Positions 1 to 10,685 of a stretch of 64,000 nt of DNA are shown piece after piece; position 1 is the first letter of the stretch, and each line of letters opens with the position of its first letter. Source of the DNA: Tetracentron sinense (lineage: Eukaryota; Streptophyta; Magnoliopsida; Trochodendrales; Trochodendraceae); contig CM026568.1 in NCBI GenBank assembly GCA_015143295.1, positions 18,234,607 through 18,298,606 of the forward strand, written 5' to 3'. The notes beneath the pieces are model-generated. The model was given only the letters and a program-made list of their open reading frames with translations, did no database searches and was not told the DNA's origin. The position numbers and the translations under genes were made by a program.

Positions 1-239
1 TTGTGTCTAGCGAATTGATTTTTTCAAAACACTTGTAGAGCAAATGATTAGTTTTTAAAAATTGACAAAATACCAGGTGACGGTTACAAATTATGACACT
101 TGTTATTGTCCTCGCAAGGGTACCTTCTCTATTTGAGGAGTGATTAGCTGACCCGCATTCGGTAAGCTGGCTGAATGCCTTCCCACTTTAGCATTTTCCA
201 TCTTTTATTTGTATGGACTGGGGTACTAATGATAGCTTT

Positions 240-660
240 TCTAGCATAAATTAGGGATTTTCATGGTGGACTGATCTCAACTTTTTATGGGTTTTATGGT
301 ATGGCTTCTAATACTCTAGCATAAATTAGAACCGTTTATGATGGTTGTAATCTTTGTGAGAGGTATGGGATTTCTAATGTAATTGTTGAAAGTGATTCAA
401 AGACTATCATTGATGTGATTAAACAAGATTGGGTACTTCATGGAAATCTTGTTACTGGTGGAAAGAAATTTGTAGGTAATTAAAAGCCAAATGTAACTTC
501 CATTATGTGCTTAGAGAAAATAACCAAGTAGCAGACTTCTCCAAAGAAGCTTGCCAAAATCATGAAAATAAAGTTTTTTTATGTTATGGATGAATTACTG
601 TGGGAGGTGAAAGTCATGATTCGCATTGATAAATCTTCCCAGGCTAATATCAGGTGTTAA
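240..660 (+). pseudogene. LINE RNase H domain fragment
   Basis: Conceptual translation of the plus strand, with stops, gives a recognisable plant LINE RNase H segment: an LCERYGISNVIVESDSKT stretch followed by IDVIK. This matches the GxxxVxVESDSK core of the RNase H domain at the C-terminus of plant L1-type polyproteins. Several in-frame stops show it is dead. It is probably the 3' end of a LINE into which the solo LTR at 801-3973 later inserted. A T- and A-rich LINE-tail-like stretch at about 4420-4510 could be the remainder, but I could not prove continuity. Confidence 0.55.
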
Positions 661-973
661 GTTTTCCTTTATGTTCCAATTTTTAGGTCTAGCGATACTT
701 AGGTTTTATGTTCCCACTGTAAGAGTTTTTTTAAATTAGATAAAAACTCATGTGGTCTCATGCAATCCTCTACTTTTCAAGGATTGTGTTGCTGCATGTC
801 TGTAAGCACCCGATTTTTACACTCATGCCCTAACTGTGGTTAAGCCTTTTAACCACGGTTATCACCAGTTCAATCCTAGGTAACACCCTAAATCAAACCC
901 TAGACTAACCCTAGGTACAACCATAAACCCCAGACCTAACCCTATATGAACCCTGATTCAAACCCTAGACTAA

Positions 974-1580
974 ACCTAGGTGAACCATAGTTAAAAAACC
1001 CTAGAAAACCCTAAGGGCCTAAGGCCCATCTCAGGACCAAAACCCTCCAAAAAATCATCCCAAAGCCTCTGTGAGCCCAAACAAGGGCCCACCATGCCTT
1101 AGAGACCATCAGGGTGGGGGCCATGTGTCCAAAATTCAAATTTGAATGAATAGCGATAATCAAATTACGTCAATTCAAATGGGGTAATGGCACAGTGGCT
1201 TTCGGCCCGTCTGTATGAGGACTCGGCCCAAATTAGCAAAATCCTTTAATGGCGGTAATCCAATTACCACCAATTTTTACACCTAGGTGAACCATAGTTA
1301 AAAAACCCTAGAAAACCCTAAGGGCCTAAGGCCCATCTCAGGACCAAAACCCTCCAAAAAATCATCCCAAAGCCTCTGTGAGCCCAAACAAGGGCCCACC
1401 ATGCCTTAGAGACCATCAGGGTGGGGGCCACGTGTCCAAAATTCAAATTTGAATGAATAGCGATAATCAAATTACGTCAATTCAAATAGGGTAATGGCAC
1501 AGTGGCTTTCGGCCCGCCTGTATGAGGACTCGGCCCAAATTAGCAAAATCCTTTAATGGCGGTAATCCAATTACCACCAT
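974..1580 (+). repeat. 307-bp tandem duplication inside solo LTR
   Basis: The block 974-1273 is repeated at 1281-1580 with a period of 307 bp. By eye I see only three substitutions (ATG/ACG near 1132/1432, G/A near 1181/1488, T/C near 1210/1517), so the duplication is recent compared with the decay around it. Each copy contains the telobox-like string AAAACCCTAAGGG. Confidence 0.9.
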
Positions 1581-1745
1581 TCTTATTTCTTCTTCTTCTT
1601 CAGGATTGGCGGTAATGGCATTACCGCCATTACCTGATCTTCTACAATTCGTATCAGGCTCCCCTGCACCACCCTGACTCGTATCTCCTGTGTCCCCCAT
1701 GTCTGTGGGTATACCCTAAACACCCCCAAGGCCTCCCCCTCATCC

Positions 1746-1752
1746 TATAAAT
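1746..1752 (+). promoter_or_regulatory. Candidate TATA box of the solo LTR
   Basis: TATAAAT lies about 945 bp into the LTR in the expected orientation (LTR start at 801, plus strand). It sits in a CCTATAAATCC context like the TATA site of the related Ogre LTRs. It would be the U3 promoter of the lost element. Transcription is not shown. Confidence 0.4.
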
Positions 1753-2329
1753 CCTCCATCACTTCCAGGGGTTCAACACTCCGAATTTTCCATACCCAAC
1801 CTCTATTAAGACTCAACCAGCTTCGGACAGCCCACCTCCACCCCTCTCAGACCTCTGTCATCCACCTGAGACCACTCTTGGAAGATCCAGAAGCTAGACT
1901 AGGTCTCCCCTCAGCTCCATCAATCCGTGACACCTCCACCACCACTGTGTATTGCTAAGCAGGGTACGGGTTCCCCCCCCCCCCCCCCCCCCTACCCTGT
2001 TCCCCCCCCCCCCCCCCTCCCCCGTTCTCTTTTACTTGTTGTATTGCATTGTACGGGACCCCTGGAACTTACTGTTGTGGTGCTATCCAGCTAAGGATAG
2101 GGTCTCCCTTGCCTTCCTCATAGGTATAGGGGAGACCCTTGAGGCCTAACTCGGGTTCACACACCCCTACCATGCATGATTAGCTTCCCTTAGGTTCTAG
2201 GGGTCCCTCAGGTCATGAGGGAATCCCTGGTAGCCCCTGGGTACAGCTTCCGTAAGGGAAAATCTGATTTCTGGAAAATTCCAGGAATTGTGGTAGATTA
2301 ATTACTGTCATTCCTGGCACTTACTGTTG

Positions 2330-3440
2330 CAGCCCTCTTAACCATGGTTAGGTTTGGCCCTGGTCTAGTCCAAGGCCTTTTTTGTAAACCTTAGACCCCT
2401 GGCCACCATTCTTGGTTATTCCAACCCTAGGCCTACCCCTTAACCCCGGTTAAATCCGCCCTAAATCTTGGGTTACTTAATGGCGGTAGACTATCTACCG
2501 CCATTTTGGATTGTCTACCAGGGCATCTTTGGGCCACTATGGGGCCCACACCGGACCACTCCCTGGGCCCATCAAAGGCCCAGGGTCTTCCTTGGACTTC
2601 AAGCTATACCCCTGTGATCTCAGAACCCTCTGGGTCAGTCTCTAACCCCAGTGAAATCTCTGTAAACCATGGTTAGAAGGCTCACTGTAATGGCGGTAAT
2701 CTCATTACCGCCATTACCAAACTCTCTGATTATTGGGCTTTGCACAAGGCCCAGACCAGGTAGGAGGCCAGTCTAGGCCCTGTCATGCTCCCTGAGTCCA
2801 ATTTTGACCTGATCAGACCCTTAACCATGGTTAAATCCATATTTGGTTAACATTTAACCATGATTAAGCACCCCTTAATCCACAAAATTCTAGAAAAATA
2901 TTCAAAAAATCAGAAATAATCTGAGGATTCCAGAATGATCTTCTGTGATCATTTTTACTCTGGTTAGGACCCTTAACCATGGTCAAATTCTATTTTTAGT
3001 TAACATTTAACCATAGTTAAGCAGCCCTTAACCCACAAAATTCTGGAAAAATATTCAAAAAATCAAAAATATTCTGAGAAGCCTAAAAATGGTCTGCTTC
3101 AGCCATTTAACCATGGTTAGCAATCCTAACTATGGTGACCTGCCCCTTAACCACTGGAAAAATCCAAAAGGACCAAAAACAAGCTTTCTGAGCCTTTTTA
3201 CCATGGTTGGCAGCCCTAAGCATTGTTAACTCTCATTTAACTCCAGTTAGTAACCTTAACCTCGGTTAAATTCATCTTTGGCCTACCAGGCCTATCTTGC
3301 AACCTACCAAGCTCATCCTTGGCCTACCGGGTCCAATCCCAGTCTACCGGGTTTGACTATACCTCTTTAATTGTGGTTAGTAATCCTAACCATGGTTAGT
3401 TTGACCTAACCCCGGTTAGCAACCCTAACCTTGGTCAAAC
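2330..3440. repeat. Dispersed palindromes of TTAACC-NN-GGTTAA type
   Basis: More than a dozen perfect or near-perfect copies of a 14-bp palindrome are scattered here. Examples are 2821-2834 (TTAACCATGGTTAA, perfect) and copies near 2340, 2655, 2970, 3105, 3380 and 3397. Between them are repeats of a CTACCGGGT motif and GGCGGTAAT/ATTACCGCC inverted pairs. Spacing is irregular, so this is not a simple satellite. Confidence 0.7.
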
Positions 3441-3980
3441 TTTGCCTTAACCTACCGAGTCTCTTCCTTAGTCTACCGGACTTATCTCTTGGCTTACCGG
3501 GCCCAATACCTTGCACTTGACCAACCTTTGTCAACTTATCCCTAGTTTACCAGACTAGTCAATTAGCTACCTTCGGTGCACCCACACACACCTCTTAGCC
3601 TTGGCACAGGCTCATGTGCCAGAACTACGCTCGGTCTGATCTCACTTTGTGAGTACGTAGGCAACCCCCAACTCGAGTTCGATTCTAATTAGTTTTTCTT
3701 TCTTAGGTTAGCATTATCTTAAACACTTAGGCATTTTATTAACAATTGATCTTTAATTTGACTTAAACCTAGCAAGTAGGGAACCACAAGAAAGTAGAAG
3801 TGTCAGGGTGCCTAACTCATTCCTCAGATTTAACTGAACCTCTTACCCTAATCTCTAATCGGAGACCAAAGACCTTATCCAAATCCCGGAGACTTATCCA
3901 TTCTGAATGAATAGGTGTGGCGACTCTACACTCCCTGTGAGACTTTTAGGATTTCCCGAAACCCGCGCTCACAGCATGTC

Positions 3981-4608
3981 ATCAAAGAATATTAAGGTTA
4001 CTGAGTCTCACTAAAGAAACGTGATCGAATTGGGACTTATAAGTGTTCTTAAACCTAACAGATGTGGTTGGAATTGGCAACCATTAGATCTTTAGTATGA
4101 TTTATCACAACCCTTAAATCTTACGATGAGTATGGTTCCAAGGATATTTAAAGAAAGGGAGAAGTCCCTCTTTTCTCGCAAGTCAATTGAAGCCCCATTG
4201 AGATCAAACTAAATGAGAAAATTGAAGACTCCCCAAAAGTTAGTACGCGAAAAGCTTCCCACTATTTTGAGATCTAGAAGGGAATAAGAACATTCTAGCG
4301 AATTGATGAGTTCATTATTTTTTTCCACTCTTGTACGCTAGAAATATGATTGCATGGACTAGATCAAATTAAATACTTTTGTTTAGAGAAGCATGTTATA
4401 TTAATTCCCACACCTCCCTGTTTTTGTAACCTTTGCATTTTATTTATAAGTTGGTAGGGATCTGGCCAAACCCCCTTCCCCCACTAGGAGGCTTTCTTAA
4501 AAAAACAAAAAAAGATTCTCGGTGAAATTTCATAAATGCAAATGCTCTAAGAAGAATTGTATAAGAATTTCTATATGCAGGCTCACACAACACGTGTTTA
4601 TATATATA
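3981..4608. other. Unassigned AT-rich stretch, possible LINE tail
   Basis: No supportable gene. The end of the stretch (about 4415-4508) runs through TTTTTGTAACCTTTGCATTT to an A-rich tract, which resembles a plant LINE 3' UTR and tail. It may be the continuation of the LINE at 240-660 on the other side of the solo LTR. Confidence 0.3.
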
Positions 4609-4659
4609 CTAGTGGGTAGCACGTGAGAGAGAGAAGAGGGAGAGAGATAAAGGGGAGAG

Positions 4660-5065
4660 GGACCTCGTGAGGGGCATTTTGGAAAAAAAAAATTGGATAT
4701 AAAAATTTGAGGAACATTTTAGGTAGAAAAATTGTAAGGGACACATTGGGTTATAGAAACATGACGTTGGAACATTTTGAGAACCCAAAAGATTTAGAGG
4801 TATTCTGGGTATAGAAAAATTGAGGGCATTTTGGGCATAGAAAAAATTGAGGTATGGGCAAACTTGATTAGCATTTTAGGTTAAAAAACTTGTGAGAGAC
4901 ATTTTGAGTATATAAATTTGACTTGGGAACATTTTGGGAACTAAAAAATATTCCGGACATTCTGAGTATAGGAAAATTTTGAGGGCATTTTAGGTATAGA
5001 AACCTAACTTAAGGATATTTTAAGAATAAAAAAACTTTAGGGACATTTTGGCCAAGAAAATAAAA
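4660..5065. repeat. Degenerate tandem repeat inside the Helitron-like element
   Basis: About nine diverged units of 40-50 bp are built on GGACATTTTGGGTATAG followed by AAAAATTGAGGG. They have many indels and no open frame. This is the interior of the Helitron-like element. Confidence 0.55.
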
Positions 5066-5363
5066 TAAAAATAAACTTTTAATAATAGAAGGATATGATC
5101 CAATCGGACCGATCGAATCGAGAATTGGTCACCCGGTCAAATCAACGGTCGATCCGGTTATAAAAACATTGTTTTATATATTAACGAATGGCAACTTTAG
5201 TTTTATATTAAATTTCAATCAACTTTTTAAGTCCTTAATACTTTTTGGTGAAAAAGTCTTCTATATTAATAAAATCTAAATTAATGGATAAATTGGAATT
5301 AAGTAAAAGTTAGTCAATGTTTTGAACCCATATATAAGGGCAGTTTTGAAATTAACTAAAATC

Positions 5364-5368
5364 CAACC
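5364..5368. other. Target site duplication of the array, left copy
   Basis: CAACC directly precedes the LTR end (TGTGAGCATGGG on plus). The same five bases follow the other end at 32992-32996. Removing the array and one copy restores a continuous repeat unit of the host Helitron-like element. Confidence 0.85.
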
Positions 5369-7030
5369 TGTGAGCATGGGATTTTTCAACCCACTTTCAC
5401 AATTATATGTTTTGACTTGAGTCGCCACCTATTCATTCTTAGGGATAGGTCCCGGGTATTTGTTTGTTTGGATAAGGCAAATGGTCTTTACAGAGTTAGG
5501 GTAAACTGTTCGATTAAGCCCTGGGGAAGGTATTAGGCACCCCAAGACCTCCGTTTTATAACGGTTACTTACTCCCTAAACTTAAGCCAATTATAATCTC
5601 AAAGTTTAATTTAAAATGTCCAAAGTTTTTAAGTGAGTGCTAATCCAAGAAAAATAGAAAGCTAGATGGCTAGGGTCGAACCCGAGTTGAGTTGCCTATG
5701 TACTCACATGGTGAGATCAGACCGAGCGTAGTTCTGGCACATGAGCCCGTGCTAAGGCGAGGGGGGGTGTGTGTGTGCACCAAGGGCGGCTTAGGGTCTA
5801 GCCTAGAAGGCTATGGTTTAGTTGACCGGGGAGGTCAAGTGCACAAGGGGTAGGTCTAACCGCGGTTAGAGGAGATTTAACTATGGTTAGGTGAGCTAAC
5901 CAAAGCTAAAGAGGTCCTGCAAGTCTCTTTTTGGTTTTTTGTATTTTTATATTTTTTGGGATTTTGGAGATATTTGAATGTTTTTGGTATTTTGGTTATA
6001 TTTGCATGTTTTTGGTATTTTGATTATATTTGCATGTTTTTGGTATTTTGATTATATTTGAATGTTTTTTTTGGTATTTTGGGCTTTTATCATGTTTTTT
6101 TTTTATTTTCATATGGGTAGGGTTTTGAAAAACTTAGCTAAAGTCACATTTAATCCAAGAGTTTGGCTAAAAGATTATAGTTTAAGACATAAAGAGGGGA
6201 TGTGCCTTATGAATGTAAATGGTCTATTGCCAACACCTATTTTGTTGAATTGGTGTTGATAATAGATCAAATATCATTGTCTTTGGTATGAGACATTTTT
6301 AAGAATGTCCTCTTTAAGTCCTTAAACTATCATTTATTTTAAGTCTTTAAACCATCACCTACCCATTCAACATAGAACATGAAGGAAAAATAAAGAAATG
6401 AAAGAAAATGAAAACTCATCCTCTCCCTTTTAAGGTGGTTCATTTACACCATTATTAATGATGTAATGTTGCTCTAAAGAATGTTAGGGAGGGGATGAGC
6501 TTTCACAAAAAATTCTAGAAAGAGGACTAGAATCTCAAAAGAAAACAAAATGAAAAAGAGAGGTATAGCTTTAGCTTCCACTCTCTATGGGCCTACCCAT
6601 ATCCACACTTATGGGTACATAAAAAAGAAGAAAATATGTACATGGAAAGGAAAAGAAAAAAGGAGCATCTCCTTGCCTTTGATATGGGGTCACTCTACAC
6701 CATTAGATTGGTGTAGAGAGGCCCAACTATGCTTGAGAAATGAGAGATCAAGAAGAGAGAACCAAATAAAAAAAAAAGATAAGAAAGAAGAGAAAATGAA
6801 AGGATGAGTGCCTACTCCTCCAAGAATTTTCCTTCAATGCTCCAAGTGGTTAGAGTTTTAGAATCCACAAAGGAAGAGAGTTAGTGAAGAACTCTAAGCT
6901 TATAGTCTTAGAATTCTTTCCAAACTCTAAACCTTAGTTTCTTCTCCCTTCTTCAAACTCAAGAGAAACACAAGTGGGTGAGAACCTTCTAGGGGTCTTG
7001 AGGGATGGATCTAAGGGGCTAAGGGATTGG

Positions 7031-7038
7031 AATTTATA
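7031..7038 (-). promoter_or_regulatory. Candidate TATA box, left LTR
   Basis: The minus strand reads TATAAATT. The same site in the right LTR reads TATAAATA. It lies about 640 bp from the LTR start, as expected for a U3 promoter. Confidence 0.45.
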
Positions 7039-7119
7039 GGAAAACTAAGAGGTTGGGTTGTGTCTTTTACATGGGGGATAAAAAGAGCTAGTGGGTAAAG
7101 ATTTGAGTGTTGTAAGGTG

Positions 7120-7370
7120 AGTTGATAGATTGAGTGTTGTAAGGAGTGTAAGAGAGTGTAAGAGAGTTGGTGGGTTGAGTGAACTATGGGTTATATGGGT
7201 ATGGGTTGTAGGATATAGGGTGTAAGAGAGGTGTAAGAGAGTAGGTGAGTTGAGTGAACTATGAGTTATATAGGTATGGGTTGATGTAAGAGAGGTGTAA
7301 GAGAGTTGGTGGGTTGAGTGAACTATGGGTTATATGGGTATGGGTTGTAGGATATAGGGTAGGTGGATAT
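7120..7370. repeat. Minisatellite inside left LTR
   Basis: Three imperfect units of about 60-75 bp, built on GTAAGAGAGTTGGTGGGTTG followed by AGTGAACTATGGGTTATA. The right LTR carries the same array at about 32445-32650, with small unit differences. Confidence 0.75.
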
Positions 7371-7674
7371 GGATATGTGGATTAGGTCTTATGGATCATG
7401 GGTTATTAGTAGATGGGTCATGGGTTATGATTATTGGACTTTGACTATGACATTTGGGCTTGGGCTATGGAAATAGGCTTTGGCTTAGACAATTGGGTGA
7501 TTGGGTATTTGGGCTTACTAAGGTTAGGCTAGGGCTACCTAGGGTTTGGGTTTAGGACTACCTAGGGTTAACTAGGGTCTTAACTAGGGTTTAGAACTAG
7601 GGTTGATCTAGAGTTTGGACCATAGCTAAATTAATTAACCACGGTTAAGGGGGTGTAAAAATAGGGTGCTGACA

Positions 7675-7687
7675 GCTGCCCCTCTTT
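7675..7687 (-). other. Polypurine tract of Ogre copy B
   Basis: On the minus strand AAAGAGGGGCAGC lies directly before the 3' LTR start TGTCAG. That is the position and composition expected of the plus-strand primer. The equivalent tract of copy A was lost in the deletion at 21111-21113. Confidence 0.7.
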
Positions 7688-7954
7688 GTCGGAGAATGCC
7701 AGGTTGGCGATTGAACGGCAAAGACTGGAAACATCCTATTTTTACACCAAGATGAATGTTAGGAACGATGCATGCTATGCAAATGACGAGTGTGGTGAAG
7801 TGATGAATACTACTGCTAGAGGATAGCGAGTAGCAGAGGAAGAACATGAATGTAGAGATGGCATGGTCCTAAGGCGCTGGCCGGAAGAAAATGTCGCTCG
7901 GAAGCGACGAGAATGATCGATCGAAACAACGTTTCCCGGGGGATATTAGCCGGA

Positions 7955-8400
7955 TCGATGGGAGGACACACCGGGTGTCGAGAACACATGAGGTGTTGGG
8001 CATTCCGGGTGTCGACAAAGTGTGTTATGTCGACGCTCACCTGAGATGCTAAGGACACACGGGATGTCACAGAGGGGGACATGCAGGAGGTAGTGCTGCA
8101 ATATGACGAGGTTGTCACGGAGCACACAGGATGTCCGACATGCGAGGTGTCAACAAAATGTATTATGTCAATGCTCACCTGTGATGCCAAGGACACACGG
8201 GGGTGTCACAGAGGGGGGACATGCAGGAGGTGGTGCTGCAGTATGACGAGGTTGTCACGGAGCACCCAGGATGTCCGGCATGCGAGGTGTCGACAAAATG
8301 TATTATGTCGATGCTCACCTGGGATGCCAAGGACACACGGGGGTGTCACAAAGTGGGACATGCGGGTGATGTACACTGTAAAGGTACACACGGGATGTCG
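7955..8400. repeat. 140-bp tandem repeat, about three units
   Basis: ATGCAGGAGGTxGTGCTGCA recurs at 8081 and 8221 (period 140). Partial units flank it at about 7980 and 8341. Units share GACGAGGTTGTCACGGAGCA and GCTCACCTGxGATGC. Open frames here on both strands are artefacts of the repeat. Confidence 0.8.
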
Positions 8401-9204
8401 GGTTGATTGGAGGCGTGATGGCGGATTTGATTTTGATATGAATGAGTGGCACTGAGTTTGATCATGTTTGAATGATGCTGAAGAGTTTAATCATGCAGGG
8501 GATAAAGGCGAGGATGTTTTCCCATGACTCTATTGACTGCAACTTGTTGGGGAGGTGTGGAAACGGCTTTTCAGCTTTATCTGTCGAGGAGTCTTAGTGC
8601 AGGTTGGCTCAAACAGCTTTTGATACCTGGAGTTTACTTGTTTTTGAAAAATCTTTTCAGGAAAAGTGTGGAAGACTTTTGTAAAGATTTTGATTTTTAT
8701 AAAAGCGTGCTTAGTTAGCTTTTCAGATTTGCCAGTAAATCGCCTTTGTTCAGGGCTTATGGGATTTTGTGGGTTCCTTTTCATTCTTTGAGAACAGAGT
8801 ACGATTCAAAACAGGATACTGCAGTTTCGAGCTGAGGACCCTGGTTGGGGAGAAGCTTTTATAAGACTTCTAGACCATTGCTGGGGATGAGGACCCTGGT
8901 ACGATTGTTATAGCCTGATGTTGAGGATTCGTTGAGGAGTAGGGCTCTGTTATAGACTACTGTCAGGGGGTCTGGGGCTTTCCGATCTGCTGGGGATTTT
9001 CCAATGTATGCCCCTCTGCTGGGGAGATGCTTTCTGGAGGATTCTCTGCTGAGAAATGCCTTGAGTAGATCGCCTGCTGGAGATATTCCCAGATGGAATC
9101 TCTGTTGGGGGTACTGATCCGTTGAGCCCAGCGAGACTGATCGCTGCTGAATCTTATTGCCAAACTGATTTTCAACTTTTCTTCTCCTTTTTTACCCTTG
9201 GAAC

Positions 9205-9390
9205 GACCAAGTCATGGGGTTCGCATAATTTTTGCGCGATGAGGCCGTTGTCGGTTTTCCTCATGCCTGCGAAGTTGATTAATTTTATCCCTTTTTTGCC
9301 CCTAATCGCAAGACTAGGTCTGGGAGTCGCGTAACTTTTGCGCAATGAGGCCGTTTTCGGTTTTCACTCATGCCCGCGATTTGTTTAAGG
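9205..9390. repeat. Imperfect direct repeat, period about 106 bp
   Basis: GCGCGATGAGGCCGTTGTCG near 9234 recurs as GCGCAATGAGGCCGTTTTCG near 9340, with flanking similarity (GGGTTCGCATAATTTTTG / GGAGTCGCGTAACTTTTG). It is part of the Ogre 3' UTR. Confidence 0.7.
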
Positions 9391-10193
9391 GTTCGGATCT
9401 TCTCCCTTCACTGCCCTGATTGACATTCGCTGGGGATTGATATTCCACTGGGGATATAGGCGTGATATGACACTTATACTTGCAGTTTCTAGGGGATCTA
9501 GGAGGACTTAGAATAGGACGAAACGTTGGCTAGGGGACTGAAGTTTGGGACACCCTTAAATTTTGTTGTAACTGACTTGCATGGGGGTTTTCTATTGAAG
9601 ATGGATTTTTTTGTTGGGCTCCACTGAGGATTGTCCCATTTGGTAGAAACTGATTGTTTTTGGGGCCTCTTCCCTGTTTTTTTTTTTTTTTTTTTTTTTT
9701 AATAGGGTCCCTGACTTGGAAAATGTTTCAACTTCTATTTTGGAGTTCCCCTTGATGGAATATTTTGTAAACTTGATGTCGACTCCGTCGTGAAAATTGG
9801 GAGAATTTGTCTCTGTTTGAGGAGTGACTCTGTGGGGAAAAAGTTATTCCTATGAAGAGAGAGTTTTACGAAGTTTTGGACTCTCTTTAGGGAAAAGATT
9901 TTGAGGGGTTAAGTCCCTTTTTACGACCGCATCTGATTTGTCAGGTTACCTACGTACCCTTTGCAGGATCAGGTCATGACGTAGTTCAAACAAATACCAA
10001 AGATTGGCGAGGGAGGGTGTCCCTGAAATGATTTTTGTGAGAAAAAGGTTGTTAGGCTCGAAGGGCTAACTAGCGGATTTCATTGATTTTTGTTGAGGGG
10101 TTTACATTGTTGGGGATGGGGAGTGTGCCAAGGATGGCCTCTTGTCAGTTCCCAGAGATCCTACTAGTACAGAGTGTCTATCAGACCTAGACC

Positions 10194-10685
10194 CTAAGCG
10201 TAGTATTGTTTAACTTTGTCCATGTTGACGGGCTCTGGGAGGTCTTCGTCATCCATACGTCCGAGTCGCAGGGCCCCGCGGGAGAATTTGTCTCGGACTA
10301 TGTATGGGCCTTCATAGTTGGGCGTGAACTTGCCCCTTGGGTCAGGACGGTTTGGCAATATCTTCCGGAGAACCAGGTCACCGATCTCAATACTGCGGGG
10401 CTTGACTTTCTTGTTAAATGCCCTAGCCATACGCCTCTGATAGGCCTGAGAGTGATCCATGGCTTTCAGTCGCCGCTCTTCAATCAGGTTCAGCTGTTCA
10501 TACCGGGTTCGTGCCCATTCTGCTTCTGATATTTCTGCTTCCATTAACACCCGGAGCGATGGAATCTCTACTTCAATGGGGAGGACTGCTTCCATACCAT
10601 AGGCCAAAGAAAATGGTGTAGCCCCTGTTGAGGTTCTAATGGACGTTCTGTAGGCCATGAGCGCATATGGGAGCATCTCATGCTA
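10194..10685 (-). pseudogene. Integrase C-terminal part, Ogre copy B
   Basis: This is the in-frame continuation of the pol frame of copy B beyond a private stop. At 10683-10685 the minus strand reads TAG where copy A has TGG (SVWHEML in A). The remaining ~160 residues include MLPYALMAYRTSIRTSTGAT and FSLAYGMEAVLPIEVEIPS, a typical gypsy integrase core end. A C-terminal GDLVLRK and GPYIVRDKFSRGALRL stretch follows, which is the GPY/F-type module. The frame ends QYYA at 10194. Copy A lacks the C-terminal module because of its deletion, so this is the only intact version here. Confidence 0.85.

Larger units (their letters stand above)
801..3973 (+). mobile_element. Solo LTR, Ty3/gypsy Tat-like family
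   Basis: The 3173-bp unit starts TGTAAGCACCCGATTTTTAC and ends CGCGCTCACA. It is flanked on both sides by the same 7 bases, GCATGTC (794-800 and 3974-3980). Its two ends resemble those of the Ogre-type LTRs at 5369-32991 (TGTCAGCACCCTATTTTTAC at one end, a GTGGCGACT block and CTCACA at the other). It is therefore a related but different family, in the opposite orientation. There is no internal coding region, so it is a solo LTR left by LTR-LTR recombination. It contains C-homopolymers (about 1974-2016), a 307-bp tandem duplication, and many copies of an AACCATGGTT-type palindrome. A target duplication of 7 rather than the usual 5 bases is odd; two of them may match by chance. Confidence 0.8.
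5369..7674 (-). repeat. 3' LTR of the Ogre array (left end)
   Basis: 2306 bp. Read on the minus strand it starts TGTCAGCACCC (7674) and ends GCTCACA (5369). It is nearly identical to the right LTR. The visible differences are a ~29-bp deletion near 7590, a short extra GTGTAAGAGA unit near 7150, and scattered substitutions. It contains the perfect palindrome TTAACCACGGTTAA at 7635-7648 and a three-unit minisatellite at about 7150-7360. Short open frames in it, such as the one at 6062-6259, recur in all LTR copies but are not conserved genes. Confidence 0.9.
7688..10193 (-). other. Long 3' untranslated region of Ogre copy B
   Basis: About 2.5 kb lie between the end of the integrase frame and the polypurine tract with no supportable ORF. 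It holds a 140-bp tandem repeat (7955-8400), a G-rich TCTGCTGGGGAT-type region (about 8860-9130), a second direct repeat (9205-9390) and a T homopolymer (about 9679-9701). Long repeat-bearing 3' UTRs are a known trait of Tat/Ogre elements. In copy A this whole region is deleted. Confidence 0.7.

Noticed and set aside
890-1020. AACCCTAG-rich stretch suggesting interstitial telomere repeats
   Set aside because: Spacing is irregular and the heptamer CCCTAAA is not tandem. It is part of the solo LTR and recurs in its 307-bp duplication.
1952-2149. Proline-rich open frame at the C homopolymers
   Set aside because: Created by poly-C tracts in the solo LTR. Not protein-like beyond that.
6062-6259. 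65-70-codon frames in the LTRs (also about 20629 and 31355)
   Set aside because: T-rich hydrophobic reading of LTR sequence. Frame and length differ between the three LTR copies.
8081-8455. Overlapping open frames on both strands in the Ogre 3' UTR
   Set aside because: They follow the 140-bp tandem repeat and have no start context, motif or family resemblance.
7700-9130. Possible CRISPR-like spaced repeats in the Ogre 3' UTR
   Set aside because: The repeats are contiguous 140-bp tandem units without unique spacers, in a plant nuclear context.
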